From: Botryotinia globosa
Lineage: Eukaryota > Ascomycota > Leotiomycetes > Helotiales > Sclerotiniaceae
Reading direction: 5' to 3'
Length of the DNA stretch: 64,000 nucleotides
NCBI GenBank assembly: GCA_014898425.1
Contig: RCSZ01000014.1
Location: 1,364,001-1,428,000, forward strand
Of the stretch, positions 33,747 to 46,002 are shown in pieces (within the stretch, counting starts at the first letter, position 1; every line of letters starts with the position of its first letter). The notes under the pieces were generated by a model, which was given only the letters and a program-made list of their open reading frames with translations, searched no databases and was not told the DNA's origin. Made by a program: the position numbers and the translations under genes.

Positions 33747-36231
33747 ATGGCAACATCGCAAGAAGCAATTGACGCTTTCAATGCAGCTGGCGGAAGCCGT
33801 CAAGATACACAAGATGATACGATTTTCAATCCGATCGAAGTTGATGTAATGATCCTACCAGAGTTATTTCAAAATTAAAGCTTACTAGTGAAGGACAACG
33901 AGGCACTCGAGAATGATTCCGCATTCGGTGGACCTACAGCGTAGGTAATCACTAAAGTTATCAAACGTAGACTAATATCAGCATAGGAGCAATACGAGTA
34001 AGACATCGTTAACGTCTGGAATTACTCGATATAGGTGAGTACTTCTATGATTCTTGATAGAAGTACGTAAGCTAATTCAGCTATTCTAGGGAAGAGGTAT
34101 GGTTCGGCTTTTGTATACTTGAAGTGATCAAATATACTTATACCTTCTAGAATGGTCGGAGATATCATGCTTATAGAGATGGTAAATATCTAATGGTAAG
34201 ATACATTAATCGTCCCACTACAAAACAGGACTAAAAATCCAAGCCCAACGATGATGACGAGCAAGATCGCATGGATCTAGTATGTATATGAACATTCCAA
34301 TTCTGTCAAAACTGATCTGATGGATATCCAAAGCTTCATCACGTTTTCAATCTTGTTTTAGATGGCAAGCTGTACTTGGCTCCGATTGAGAACCCTCAAC
34401 GGGTACTTGATGTTGGAACTGGTACTGGAATTTGGGCAATTGATTTCGCCGAGTATGTTTAAACCTGCTTAGTGGAGAAGAGATTCCTAACTTTGCTTCT
34501 AGTCAATATCCTTCATCGCATGTTGTGGGCTGTGACTTATCTCCCATTCAACCTGGCTGGTATGGTCTTATGTTATCCTTGTGCAAATGTTGGCTAAGTC
34601 GCTCGTAGGATTCCACCAAATCTTGAATTTGAAGTATGTTAGTGCTATCGACTTACTAGATTGAAATACTGACCATGATTAGATCGATGATGTCGAAGAT
34701 ACCTGGCGTTATAGTCAGAATTTTGATTTTATACACATTCGCTCCTTGGGCGGTTCTATAGCTTCTTGGTATGTTTTATGATTATACCTGTAACAGGACA
34801 ATCCAGTACTACAATACATCATGCTAATTATTCATATCCAGGCCTCATCTTCTCGACCAAGCTCGTGATAATCTGAATGAGGGAGGTTTTATCGAGCTTG
34901 TAGATTTCGAATAGTGTGTCTCAGTTTCATTCTACCCTCTTATTTGAATCTTCATCCTAGAGCGCCTCTCATCACTTGAACAATTCTAATCTAAACTTCT
35001 ACCATAGTCATGGATACTCAGACGATGGGACAGGAGAGGTACGCATTATCCCAAGCCCGACTACGTTGCATCTTTCATATTCACTAACCACTCAACAGCT
35101 AGCTCCATCGTTCCAAAAATGGCAATCAGGCCTTGATGAAGCATCCAGATTATTCGGCCGAGACTTGAATGTCGCCATGAAATTTAAAACTTGGTTGGAA
35201 GAAGCTGGATTCGAAGCGGTGGTGGAGAGACATTGGAGGGTATGTCTTATTCTCTATTTTGTAGCAGAGTAATGAGTGCAAATGGGTATCTCTCTCTCGA
35301 GTATCGGACGAGTCCTAGGAATGACTTCCACTTGAAGAACTCCATGTTTCGGAGAATAGCCCACAAACTTTTTTTTCTCTTTTCCTTTTCATATCTACAT
35401 TAACTCGATTATTCCATTGTCTCCAATATTCATAGAACCTGCTAACCACCATCTAGCTCCCCATGGCACCTTGGGCTCGAGATCGTCGTAGCAAGGAAAT
35501 TGGCCTTTACATGCAACAAAACATGTTAGACGCAACTGTCGCGTATGGAATGGCGCATTTCACACGGATATTAGGATGGAGTCCGGAAGAGTGAGTTTTC
35601 CCCTTTACATTCACCCACTCCCTTTATTCCCCGCGCTCAACTCCTCTTACCCCAACTTCATCCTCTCACTCACACCCCATCCTCGATACATCCCCCAACT
35701 TCCAAAACAATTCACCATCCCAAACTAACCACCCCTCTCAAACCCAGATACCAAGTCCTCGCCGCCGGCGTCCGCAACGAATTCAAAGACCCTCGCGTCC
35801 ACAATTGGTGCAACATGTATATCGTCTACGGCCGCAAACCTCTCAGTAGCGGTGAGGAAACGATCGCGCCTGCGGTGGGAGCACCTGTGCTTTCTACTGG
35901 TGCTGGTTTTGTCTCTGATAAAGAGATGAAATTGGGAGGGAAGGAAAAGAATAAGGAGAATAAGGAGGGGGGAGATATGAATACGAGAGAGGAGATAGTA
36001 GACAGGGAGAGAATTGGGGAGCAAGAGAGTGTTGAAAGCGATTTCGCGGCAGCGGTTCAAGAAGCGGCGGATAATGTGGTGGTGCAGGGAAAGGGGATGG
36101 GGAAGAGTAGGGATTTGGATGTTATGGGGGAGGTTGTGGGGGAGAGGGGTGGGAGTGTGTTGGGAAGTGCAACTGCAACTGCAACGGGGAAGGGGAAGGG
36201 GAAGGGGAAGGGGAAGGGAAAGGGAAAATGA
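33747..36231 (+). CDS. LaeA-like SAM-dependent methyltransferase, 15 exons
   Basis: Class I methyltransferase of the type common near fungal metabolite genes. I assemble 15 exons and 476 codons: 33747-33845, 33894-33940, 33987-34034, 34090-34096, 34151-34195, 34244-34279, 34334-34452, 34503-34559, 34609-34633, 34683-34768, 34842-34913, 35008-35038, 35099-35239, 35457-35590 and 35748-36231. Every junction is GT-AG and in phase. Motifs across the joins: YREENGRRYHAYRDGKYLMP, SAM motif I VLDVGTGTGIWAIDFAD, VVGCDLSPIQPGW, IPPNLEFEIDDVEDTW, FDFIHIRSLGGSIASW, LNEGGFIELVDFE, LPMAPWARDRRSKEIGLYM. Exon 4 is only 7 bases. The C-terminal 110 residues are a charged low-complexity tail ending in a GK repeat. 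The P450 downstream is convergent. Confidence 0.85.
36187..36228 (+). repeat. GGGAAG hexamer run encoding the GK tail
   Basis: About seven imperfect GGGAAG/GGAAAG units at the very 3' end of the methyltransferase coding region, giving alternating Gly-Lys. Slippage here would change tail length in steps of two residues. Confidence 0.85.
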
Positions 36232-36922
36232 CTTCGCTGGGGACAAGGAAAATGAAGTAATGATATAGAGAAAGGAAACTGGACTTGAATGACAAACCTT
36301 GGAACAGTTCTACAATCTTAACGAGGAAAAAGTCTTAGGAGATGAGAAGATAAAATATGTTTCCCAGAGCAATGATGATGGTGGTGAGTGGGGCTTTATG
36401 AGTTTTGTTATTTATTTACTGTGGTAAATTTAATGTAGTATGGTGTAGTGAGTAAGTGAAGAAGAATGGAATGAAAAGAAATTTAAATGATAGGAGATAG
36501 TAATTCGCTTGATCCTTATTAAATGATATGGATATGGATGTGGATATAGTTAATGCAATCTCATAATACCTGTAAAGTAATTGGGCCAGGATAGGATATC
36601 TATGGAAATCCATCTCACTGTGTATCTGCATTGCGCTAAGTCCCAAGGTCCTCAATCATAAAAAAAGACTCTTAGTAGATAGATAGATAGATATACTTGT
36701 CAATTTTGCACTATCGGATTTAGGAGATAGACCACAGAAACAATAAACACCCACGATTAAAAAAAGATTCATCAATCTTGCCATCAACTTCCAATTCCAC
36801 ACCATCTCAATATCTCTTCTGCCACCTCTATAACCTCATAACTTCATAACCTCACCCGCAATCCCAATCCCCATCCCAATCCCCATCCCAATCCTCACAA
36901 AACTTCCCCCCAAAACCTCAAC
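36232..36922. other. Intergenic, convergent 3' ends
   Basis: 691 bases between the methyltransferase and P450 stops, with a short GATA run near 36,675 and repeated CCCATCCCAATC units near 36,865-36,895. No gene is seen. Confidence 0.4.
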
Positions 36923-39160
36923 TCACTTCAACAAAACCCTCACGCCCCTACTATCCAACCCGGGCTGGGGCAAAAAATAATCCCTCTTCACCCTAACATC
37001 TCTCTCGAAATCCGTATCGTAGAGACGGATATCGAAACGCGATATGACGACTGCGAGCGCGAGGTGGATTTCTGCTTTTGCGAGACTGTACGATCGTGGG
37101 TGGGTCTTATTAGCGAGTGGTTGTGGATCGAAGGATGGAATAAAGGAATAGAACGTCTGTGGGGTTTTATGCTGCAGATTGATAAGGGGAGGGAGGAATG
37201 TGGACAGAGAGGTTGGATGAGGTTGTGTTAGGGTGTGTTATCGAGAGAATTCAGAAGGAGAAAGGATATACATACACCTGACCAATACAACTTCTTGAGC
37301 CTCGCGAAAAAGAAACAAGATATTTTTCAAGAGCGTGGTTTATGTTCCCGTTTTCTAGAATCCATCGTTCGGGGATAAAGTGATGAGAGGAAGGGAAGAT
37401 GTGTTCGTTGTGGTGTTGGAGCATTGTGCTCATTCCGATAGGTGTCTATTAGGAGGGTTGTATTAGATAGACGTTAGAGAGTGGAGGAAGGTTAGAAAGA
37501 AGAACTTACACCGGCTGGAATTTCCCATTTCCCATATCGTAAGTTCTCGTTGGGTGCGATGCGAGCTAGTCGACTTGAGACGCCGTAGGAAAGACTTTTG
37601 CTCATTATTATCGAGTTGTTCTTCAGGTTGCGTATGAAATCAAACTCACCGTAATCCTTCGAGAGCACAAGCATTCTAGATCTCGAGTCAGTCCCGTACA
37701 TTCCTCATTCATGATCCCTAATACACTCACCAGATAAACCAATCTCTCCACCATCCCCAGCTCCACGTTCTTTGACTCCCCATTCTCTCTCCTCTCCAAT
37801 CCTACACCCCTCAATTCTTCCCTCAACTTCTCACACCTCACCGCGTCACTAGCTAGATAATATATCAAAATCATCAACGTATGAGCCGTCGTATCCGTAC
37901 CCGCCCCAATGATATTAGTAGCCTCCTGACTCATATTAGAGAACTTCTTTTCGCTTTCCGGCAAAGAAGAGGTGAGAAAATTATGAAATATGGTGCGGGG
38001 GAAGCCATCAATGGGGGCATCAACCGGGAGGATGGTGCCAGAAAGGATTTCGCCGATTTGGGTGCGAATTTTCTGAGAGGACCTGTGTTAGCTGGAAATT
38101 GTTGAGGAGAAGGAACTAGAAGAAAGGATAGAGAAAAGACGAAAGTACATTGTTATGATCAAGCGTGAGAATGACGTTCGGAGCAAATTTGTTCAGTATC
38201 CAGCGCGGGGTATGTTCCATAAAGGTATAAACACTTGGAAGAAATTTGGCCCATTTTGATATGACAGATAGAGCAACAAAGGTTTGTGCCCATGAGGGGT
38301 TGAAATCTGGACTCTACAGAATTCTATTAGAAGTGTTTTCAAACGAGAAGGGTGAGATGTACATCGAGATGTTTCCAACAACGGTTGGTTGCGTAAAGTG
38401 TAACAATATCGGCCGTGTAGCATTGAAAGGGAAGACGAATAATGAGCGGTTGATTCGTGTTACGGAACTCTTCGAGGCGTGATGAGAGTTTCTCGACCTA
38501 TAGAGAGATAGAGATGTTAAGACTAATCCGGAGCACTTAATATTGGTGTGAGATGAGATCATATAAACAGCCACTAGGAGGAGATGAATGCTCAAGATTC
38601 GACAGTTCTAGTGGAGAGCAGACTTACCATAAAAGTTAACATAGGGGAAAGGCGTTCAATCGAAGCTTTTGAGAAGAATGGATTGAGTGCAGACCTTCTC
38701 ATTCGATGTATATAGTGATCCTCGGCTCCGAATCCAGTGTCTGGCGTATTAAACTGGGCTGTGTAGAATGGATCTTTGTTTCTCACGCCATTATAAGAGA
38801 ATAGGGTATTGTAGTAATCGGGATCGTTGATATGAATTTCATTTGGCCCGATCCGGACAATTGGACCTAAGGAGAGTATTAAATATGATATTACTTGGTC
38901 TTTTGAAGTATCGACTATCCAATTAACATACCATATTTTTCGTGCCATTGTGCAATCTTAAGGAAGTGCTGGCCTGGTTGGATACATTCATGATAAAATT
39001 CCGACCAGAGGGTGACTGCAGGCAATATAGGACCCGGAAATTTGGATAACGGGTGGAAGTAAAGACGATATATAATGCCCAAGATGCAGTAAATAAGAAT
39101 CGAGGTTCCAAGAATAGCTACCACGTCAAACCGACTGATATCAGAGGACAGCATGTTCAA
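36923..39160 (-). CDS. Cytochrome P450 monooxygenase, intact, 9 exons
   Basis: Membrane-anchored heme monooxygenase, resembling the CYP58/trichodiene-oxygenase type. Exons: 39160-38932, 38866-38628, 38497-38363, 38313-38149, 38072-37731, 37675-37650, 37594-37510, 37445-37276 and 37085-36923, giving 517 residues with all phases kept. Motifs: N-terminal membrane helix, [13 protein letters not shown]-helix [12 protein letters not shown], ExxR as EGLR in the 26-base sixth exon, PERW, and heme loop [11 protein letters not shown] with the axial Cys. Read without splicing, the gene looks broken in the K-helix; the two introns flanking exon 6 restore it. An ATG two codons downstream is an alternative start. 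The substrate is unknown. Confidence 0.87.
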
Positions 39161-40272
39161 AGAAGGATTGAATCAATGACAAACGATCAAAATTCGAGCA
39201 TGGCAATGCAGAAGAATTGGGGAATGCAGAGTGATGGTAATGGAAGAGATATAAAGCCATGATTGCACACCATATTGTACACCATGTTTAAGTATCGTCA
39301 CAATCACATGGAGGACAGCGGCCTCAACAAATTGAAGCATCGACATTATCCCCTGTGAAAAGGCTAGCGGCCTTCCTTTTTTGGAGAGAGAGCGGGGTTT
39401 CCAAATGACTTACAGATCTCCACGTTTTACCACGAGCAGCCCAATTGAAATTTGCGTAAATGTTGTAGCTTACAGGGCGTGTTGTATTCCGACGTCAGTC
39501 TAGCATCATAAGAAGTTCAAGTGACTTGCGTAGGCCAAGTACTTGGCTGGTAAGTGTGTAGTACTCATAAATGCATAGATGGTTGCGAGGAGTCTTATCG
39601 GTGCTTCTTTGGGACCTGTCTGTGCAACACACCACCGGTAGCAAGAAAAATATGACGGGTAAAGACATTTTGTCAATACCAATTCGTATGATAGACCACA
39701 TGAAACAAGGATACATATGCAGCTGTGGTGCCATGATTTCTCATCCTCAGATATTTGGTACCCACCCAGAACAGTTGGGATGGATGCCCGCACATGCTTA
39801 ACAGCACAGTATTCGTTACATCATATGTTTGTGACTCGTGATATGCAGAGGAGATTTGCATCGGTATTCACCTCACCCGGCAACGATAGAGACTCAGCAT
39901 AATATGTAGAAAGAATGTGCACAGAGAGGGCAAACTCGCTGACTGCAGCAAAATATGCAAATGAGTTGGCAAGAATGGATTGGGAAGTGGCCAAAGAAAG
40001 TATCATCATGAAGCGCCGGTGCGAGGTTCACTACATGCCATGCACTTGCCCGAACCACGCGATTGATATTGTATCTCGGACCGCTACCGAATTGCACTAG
40101 GAATTCCTCATCGGAAACCTGACTAAAATCAATCAACCTACCCTTACACGAATTGCTATTTGGAACCATTTGATGTAAACCAATTATACAAAGTTATATT
40201 AGAAATCAGCCTATGGCAAAGTGTAATTGAGAACCAAGCACCAAAGAACGCCCCCGTCGAGATGCAAGAAGT
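39161..40272. other. Intergenic, P450 promoter and VTI1 3' flank
   Basis: 1.1 kb. Many overlapping 60-95 codon frames on both strands near 39,500-40,170 show no motif. Nothing is supported. Confidence 0.35.
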
Positions 40273-41060
40273 CTATCTGAACTTGCTAACAATAACAGCA
40301 ATGATAAGAAGAACTAAGACTGTTATAATGGCCACGGTGATTATCCGGTTGGTAGCCATCCTAAAGGGGGGTGGTCAGCGTGACATCCTCGGCAGTTATG
40401 AGTGGAGCAAGGGACGATTTACCTACGAGACATCCCCCTCAACGTTTTTACACTTCTATCAACGAACCCCTCGCTCTGTATCAATGTGTCATGTGTATGT
40501 TGAATGGTCTCTCTCTGTCTGTGTAAATCTGCGAGCGTGCTAGCACCAATAGCCTCCGTCTCATTTGCTAATGCTTGACTGGCCTTTAGTCTCTGCGAGC
40601 TTCGGTCTAATCTGTCTGTTCCTGATAGAAGTTGCTGTCTTTGTTCGAGTTGGACATCGTTGGGATTATCGGAATAGCGTGAACCAAATAGAGCTGATCG
40701 GTCGTTTTGCAAAGTCTTCAGTTTCCTCTTTGATACATCCACATCTGATTCATGATTTCGAAATCGTTGGTTGACTTTGGTACGAGTTGCAGAAGGGATA
40801 TTTTGTTTCTCGAGTCGCATTTGATCAAGCTAGATAAGAGTAAGTACTATAGATAACAAGCGTTTTGTTCTTGAGCCTACCAATTCATTTGCCTCTTCTA
40901 ATGCTCTCTCTGCTTGACTTATGGCAGCTTTACGAGGTTCTCCAGTAAGGTCGGGGATTTGGTCCAACTTTTGATTTAAATCGGCTTGAACGAGTTTGAG
41001 CTCTGCTTCATAACTGCTGAAGAGCTCCGAGCCTGCATCGGTATCGAGAGGATTTGACAT
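40273..41060 (-). CDS. VTI1: Vesicle SNARE VTI1 (Qb-SNARE)
   Basis: Tail-anchored SNARE for Golgi-endosome-vacuole traffic. Three exons: 41060-40881 (MSNPLDTDAGSELFSSYEAE ... EANEL), 40829-40433 and 40360-40273. The N-terminal three-helix domain is first, then the SNARE helix (LADLHRQRETIQHTHDTLI, SEGFVDRSVKTLRGMSRR) with the expected glutamine layer residue. The last short exon supplies the C-terminal membrane anchor (IITVAIITVLVLLIIAVIV, ending SKFR). Without the third exon the protein would lack its anchor. Length 221 residues is normal. Confidence 0.92.
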
Positions 41061-41890
41061 GATTGAAAACGGCAGGTGATAGAATCAATGGGTATGAATG
41101 TGATGGGTATTGAAAAGGAGATATGGATGATTTTCAAAGAATAATTATTGATGATCGGTGCCTTCTGATGGTGTCGTTATGCAGTAATGTAACACCGAAC
41201 AAGCAACGCAATACTTCCTTCCTTCCCCGGTTCAAAGTCAAAGAGTATGAGAGTATGTATGTATCACAAAACCATGAGATGGAGAGGGGGGAATTATGAT
41301 AGATGATAGGTCAATAGTTTGTCTCTTGAATAATGTATAATGTACAGTTGTGTTTTGATTATTGTTGATAATGCATTGACAATTCAAGGAAGGGGAAAGG
41401 AATGGGAAACTGGAAGTTGCGACGTCTAAAACAACATCCATGACCAGGTTCACAAGTTAATAAATGTCAGCCTTGGGGAGTTTAGTTGTCCGAGTGGCTC
41501 AGATAAGGAAATGTGGCTCGAGGATCATGTGATGTGATGCATGTGCCACATGTCATAGTTTACCTACCTAGGTATTCAGGTCCCGCTCTGTTCCCTCATC
41601 GGCGTTAATAAAATCCGATCATCCGAGGTTCGCCCCCCTTTGAAGCTACAAGTAATAAAAGCCCGTAAAAGCCTACCTATCACGTGCCTATCTATCTCCA
41701 GTATGAGCTATGCCATATCTGCCCTCGTCCCTCGTCCTTGTATCTGGCTTAACCTTATTAGCCCCTGCTACACTTTTCTGATCTTCACATCCATCCCACC
41801 AAGTTTCAGCATCGTAATCGTGTGAACTGAAGCTTGAGCACAGATGAAGGAAGGAGGACTAGCTTGAGAGAAGAGAAGATTGAAAATGAT

Positions 41891-41928
41891 GAAGAGGAAG
41901 AGGAAGAGGAAGAGGAAGAGGAAGAAAG
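41891..41928 (+). repeat. GAGGAA hexamer microsatellite
   Basis: About six consecutive GAGGAA units followed by a GAAAGG variant, in the VTI1/amine-oxidase-like intergenic region. Confidence 0.85.
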
Positions 41929-41992
41929 GGAAGGAAGGAAAAACTTGACTATCTACTCTCTTCTGCTTCTCCCTTCCTAAACCTTCTGTCTA

Positions 41993-42150
41993 TATTTATA
42001 TCTATATCTACATTTATATCTACATTTATATCTACATTTATATCTACATTTATATCTACATTTATATCTACATCTACATCTATATCTACATTTATATCTA
42101 CATCTACATCTATATCTACATCTACATCTACATCTATCTATTATATATAT
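41993..42150 (+). repeat. ATCTACATTTAT 12-base satellite and derived ATCTAC repeats
   Basis: Alternating ATCTACATTTAT and ATCTACATCTAT units over about 150 bases, ending in an AT-rich run. Confidence 0.85.
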
Positions 42151-42317
42151 ATCTATATATATCGAACCTCATCATAAACCACTCAAGTAGTACTCCGTAC
42201 TCGTGTCGTAAACTTCAACCAAAAAGTCAATTGAACACCCAATTGAACACTCACACAAAAGAAATCATTCAAACGATGCCTTCATCAACTAGTTCTCCAA
42301 GCTATGAGCACACTGTT

Positions 42318-42357
42318 TCCAATACCAATACCAATACCAATACCAATACCAATACCA
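42318..42357 (+). repeat. CCAATA hexamer microsatellite
   Basis: Six or more consecutive CCAATA units about 160 bases upstream of the amine-oxidase-like start. Confidence 0.85.
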
Positions 42358-42517
42358 CTACTGCTTCACCTGCAGCTACCCCCGCCACCACCCAAGAGAA
42401 GCCGCTTAGTACTGACATGTGAATATTCCATTCTTCTACATCTTTTTATAATTATTGACTATTTTTTCCCTCCATCTCTTACCTTTCCTTGTCTATCTTG
42501 TATCCTCCTTCATCATC

Positions 42518-44408
42518 ATGTCCGCCGGCCTAACTGATCGATTTCCTAGAAAGAAAGTCGCGATCATCGGAAGTGGTTGTGCTGGAATTGGGGCTCTTTG
42601 GGCTTTAAATCGAACGCACCACGATGTTTACATTTACGAAGCTGCGGATCGATTAGGAGGTCATACAAATACTGTCAAGTATCCTCATAATGGCAAAACG
42701 ACTCCAGTTGATACAGGGTTCATAGTCTTGAATACTGCTACTTATCGTAAGTTATTCACTTACACAATCCCGCGCCACACGAAGGATTTAAAAACAGTCC
42801 TGACTGGCAGATTGGATGCAAGTTTTCAATGCCAGAAAGCAAGTCAACAATATTCGGAATAGTCTCAGTATTTCATATCAATTGGATCTCTTGATCAAAT
42901 TGAGACTTTGGAAGCATCTGATTGTTGGACTGCAGTCTGAACTATCAAACAACCATGGCCATATAACATTCAAGAACACATAGGCTGACAAACATTTTAT
43001 AGCGAATTTCATAGCTTTTCTGAAGACCCTCAATGTTCCTACCGTACGTACTGAAATGACCTTTGGGGTGTCTCGAGATAAAGGATTATTCGAATGGTCA
43101 GGAACCTCACTCTCATCAGTATTCGCACAACGAAAGAACCTCTTCTCATTAAGGATGTGGAGAATGATATTCGATATCATCCGTTTCAACCAATTTGCTT
43201 TGGACTTATTGAAAGAGGAAGAGAAGAGTGAGGAATATGTGAACGGGTATGTGAATGGAGATGGAAATGGAAATCCAAAGAACATTCATCATGCAGAGAA
43301 ACAAGAAACCATAGGCCAATATCTGGATAGGGAAGGATATTCGGATGCATTTCGAGATGATTATCTTATACCGATGACTGCAGCTGTGTGGAGTACAAGT
43401 CCGGATAAGTGTTCTCTAGAATTCCCAGCCGTCACTTTGGTCCGATTTATGTAGGTCGAAATTAAGGGCTAAGTTTCTCTGAACGTTACTAACAAACTTA
43501 GGTGGAATCATCATCTATTAAGTACTGTTGCTGCTCGCCCTGACTGGTTAACGGTAAAGAATGGGGCGAAGTCCTACATCGATGCCGTGATGAAAGGCTT
43601 TCCACCAAATCACATCTTCCTTTCTACACCCGTCGAATCAATACGCAATGATGATGATAATCGTATACGCTTATGTCTCGAGAATGGCAAGGAGGAGATA
43701 TTCGATCACGTTATAATCGCTACTCATGGAGATGTCGCATATAATTTAGTCCGATCCTCTTCCACATCCACCGAACGACGTATTCTTACTGGATTTCAAA
43801 CCTCAAAAAACACAGCTGTCCTTCACTCCGATCTTTCTCTCATGCCTCAAAATAGAGAAGCTTGGTCAGCTTGGAATTATATCACTGCTTCTTCTACTTC
43901 TTCAAACTCGAAATCTAGAAATGTTGACCAAGTTTGTCTAACATACAATATGAATATTCTCCAGCATATCCCGACCTCCAAATTTGGCGATGTTCTCGTC
44001 ACACTTAATCCTTTATTTCCACCAAAACCAGAACTCACTCACAGTACATATACATATCGTCATCCGCTCTATAATACACGTGCCATAACGTCTCAGTCCC
44101 AACTTCCGGAAATTCAAAACACAAGAAACATATCTTACTGTGGAGCATGGACCAAGTACGGATTTCATGAAGATGGCTTTAGTAGTGGAATCAAGGTGGC
44201 AATGGATCATCTAGGTGCTACTCTTCCGTTCGAGTTTAAAGATAGTACCTTTAGTCGAGGTAAACGTCCTGTACTTGGATTGAGTGGTTTGGTCTTGAGG
44301 ATTTTTATTCTGGCTATTCAATGGTTCGTGGTTAATGTACTGGAGAGAATCCTTCTTATTGAGAGAAGTAAATCTCAAGTGGATATCAAAAGGAAGAAAT
44401 TTGTTTGA
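42518..44408 (+). CDS. FAD/NAD(P)-binding amine-oxidase-like protein (COG2907 type)
   Basis: Flavoprotein of the monoamine-oxidase/desaturase superfamily; related bacterial proteins often sit with cyclopropane-fatty-acid synthases. Exons 42518-42746, 43003-43450 and 43502-44408 give 527 residues. The N terminus carries the FAD-binding loop KKVAIIGSGCAGIGALWAL, followed by IYEAADRLGGHTNTV and DTGFIVLN. The joined TYPNF at the first splice is a conserved family feature and supports the 256-base intron. Near the C terminus, SYCGAWTKYGFHEDGFSSGI is the second FAD contact. A hydrophobic segment follows (LSGLVLRIFILAIQWFVVNVL), suggesting membrane attachment. The reaction is not known. Confidence 0.85.
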
Positions 44409-45035
44409 GTTGCTGTGGATGAGTAGGCTACCAAGAATCGAAAAGCATTCGATGACCTGAGAGAATAAAGGAAAAGTTGTATATGCTTGATGCTTATGAG
44501 GAGTATGGAGTATTGGGAAAAGTACCATTGTTAGGTTCATAGCGATGCTCTAAGATAAACATTTACATTACATTAATACTATATTGTTCAAGGAATCAGA
44601 AACGGTATGGAAGTGTCGTTTCTGTTGAAATAGTAACATAGTCTTATAGTAGCATAGCATAGTATATATAATCTCCACACAACAAAATAATCATGCACTC
44701 CAAAGGGGACTCAATATTATATTATCCCATATTAGTAACTCTTCTGTACTTGCTTGCTCTTGCTTTGTGATATATATGCTTACGAATCTCTCTATTATAA
44801 TCATGGTAGCGAGGATATTCATTCGATTCTTTTTTTATAGGAATATTTAGATGAAATGGAAAACGAAGATAGGAATTTACCTACAATCTTTAATCTATAA
44901 CCCCCCCCCCTCTTTCTCAATCCTCAAGATGTATACTGTATACTATATACTATATACTAAATATATAGATATAGATATATAAATACCTACCGACCACCCA
45001 CTCACCCACCCATCTAATAAATAGTAAATACATTC

Positions 45036-45061
45036 ATCCATCCATCCATCCATCCATCCAT
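45036..45061 (+). repeat. ATCC tetramer microsatellite
   Basis: About six ATCC units in AT-rich intergenic DNA. Confidence 0.8.
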
Positions 45062-45122
45062 AAGAATAAACATAAAAATAAACATAAACCTCAAGAAGAA
45101 TAAAAATAATAAGAAAGATAAT

Positions 45123-45161
45123 GGGGGCAAGCCCCCAAACCCCCTTTGCTCGCTGCGCTCG
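45123..45161. repeat. GC-rich hairpin block in AT-rich DNA
   Basis: GGGGGC-AA-GCCCCC forms an inverted repeat, followed by AAACCCCC and a CG-rich stretch (GCTCGCTGCGCTCG) before AAATTTGGG. Its composition differs sharply from the flanks. Origin unknown; possibly the tip of a mobile element. Confidence 0.5.
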
Positions 45162-45229
45162 AAATTTGGGATGGGAGGATGAGATGAGAAGATGAGAGGA
45201 GAGGAGAGGGGAAAACTGTGTTATAGTGT

Positions 45230-45252
45230 TTCTTATTATTATTATTATTATT
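45230..45252 (+). repeat. TTA trinucleotide microsatellite
   Basis: About seven TTA units in a row. Confidence 0.8.
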
Positions 45253-45261
45253 ATGGTTTGG

Positions 45262-45327
45262 ATGTTGGATATTGGATATTGGATATTAGATATTAGATAT
45301 TAGATATTAGATATTAGATATTAGATG
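45262..45327 (+). repeat. Heptamer satellite (GGATATT changing to AGATATT)
   Basis: About nine 7-base units; the first three or so read TGGATAT and the later ones TAGATAT, so one variant has spread along the array. Confidence 0.85.
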
Positions 45328-46002
45328 CTATAGTAAATACCTAGGTATATATATATATGAACAGATATAAGATCTTATATATATAATATATATGGGTATT
45401 CTACTATATTGATACAGATAATGATAATTAGATTTTATTTATTTTCAGATTTCTTTCCGTGTACTATGCATGCTAGCTGGTGATTCCATTCCTTTTAAAT
45501 CTTTAGATTCAACTGAATCCCACTCAGTCAGTCACTCACTCATGAGTAAGTAACTCCCCTCCACTCCTCTATGCAAACACAAATACAAGTACAAACACAT
45601 CCTTGTTAAATCTCATCATCCACCTACGATTCAAATATCAAATTTAACATTCGACTACCTATCTATCCTACTAGCTAACAGGTAACAGGTCAGGATCTCT
45701 TTATCCTCAAACCCTTACTCTCCCTAAATATCTCGTCAATTTAACCTCAAGCCAATATTCATACGTTCATCAACAATTCGACCTAGGTAATTTTCCACCA
45801 CCTTCCGAGCATTTCATTCCACTCCACCGACACTCCATTTCAACGCCATACCATACTATCCCATCCCATCATGTCCATAAAAAAAGTCCATATCCATATC
45901 CATACCTATAACCATAATCCATTCATACCTAGGCAATACCATCCAATTACAAATGAAATCCCTCAAAACATTTACTTCCCGCTGCCATAAAATCCCATCT
46001 TG

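Larger units (their letters stand above)
41061..42517. other. Intergenic with microsatellites
   Basis: 1.46 kb between the divergent VTI1 and amine-oxidase-like genes, holding three simple repeats listed separately. A short frame at 42276-42422 is built on the CCAATA run and is probably not a gene. Confidence 0.45.

Noticed and set aside
35725..36246. Minus-strand 173-residue frame
   Set aside because: Antisense to the last methyltransferase exon; long only because of the GA-rich low-complexity tail.
37640..37740. Frameshift in the P450 K-helix
   Set aside because: Two introns with good signals around a 26-base exon restore EGLR and all reading phases.
42231..42422. 63-residue frame with NT repeats upstream of the amine-oxidase-like gene
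   Set aside because: Built on the CCAATA microsatellite; no conserved sequence. A leader peptide cannot be excluded.
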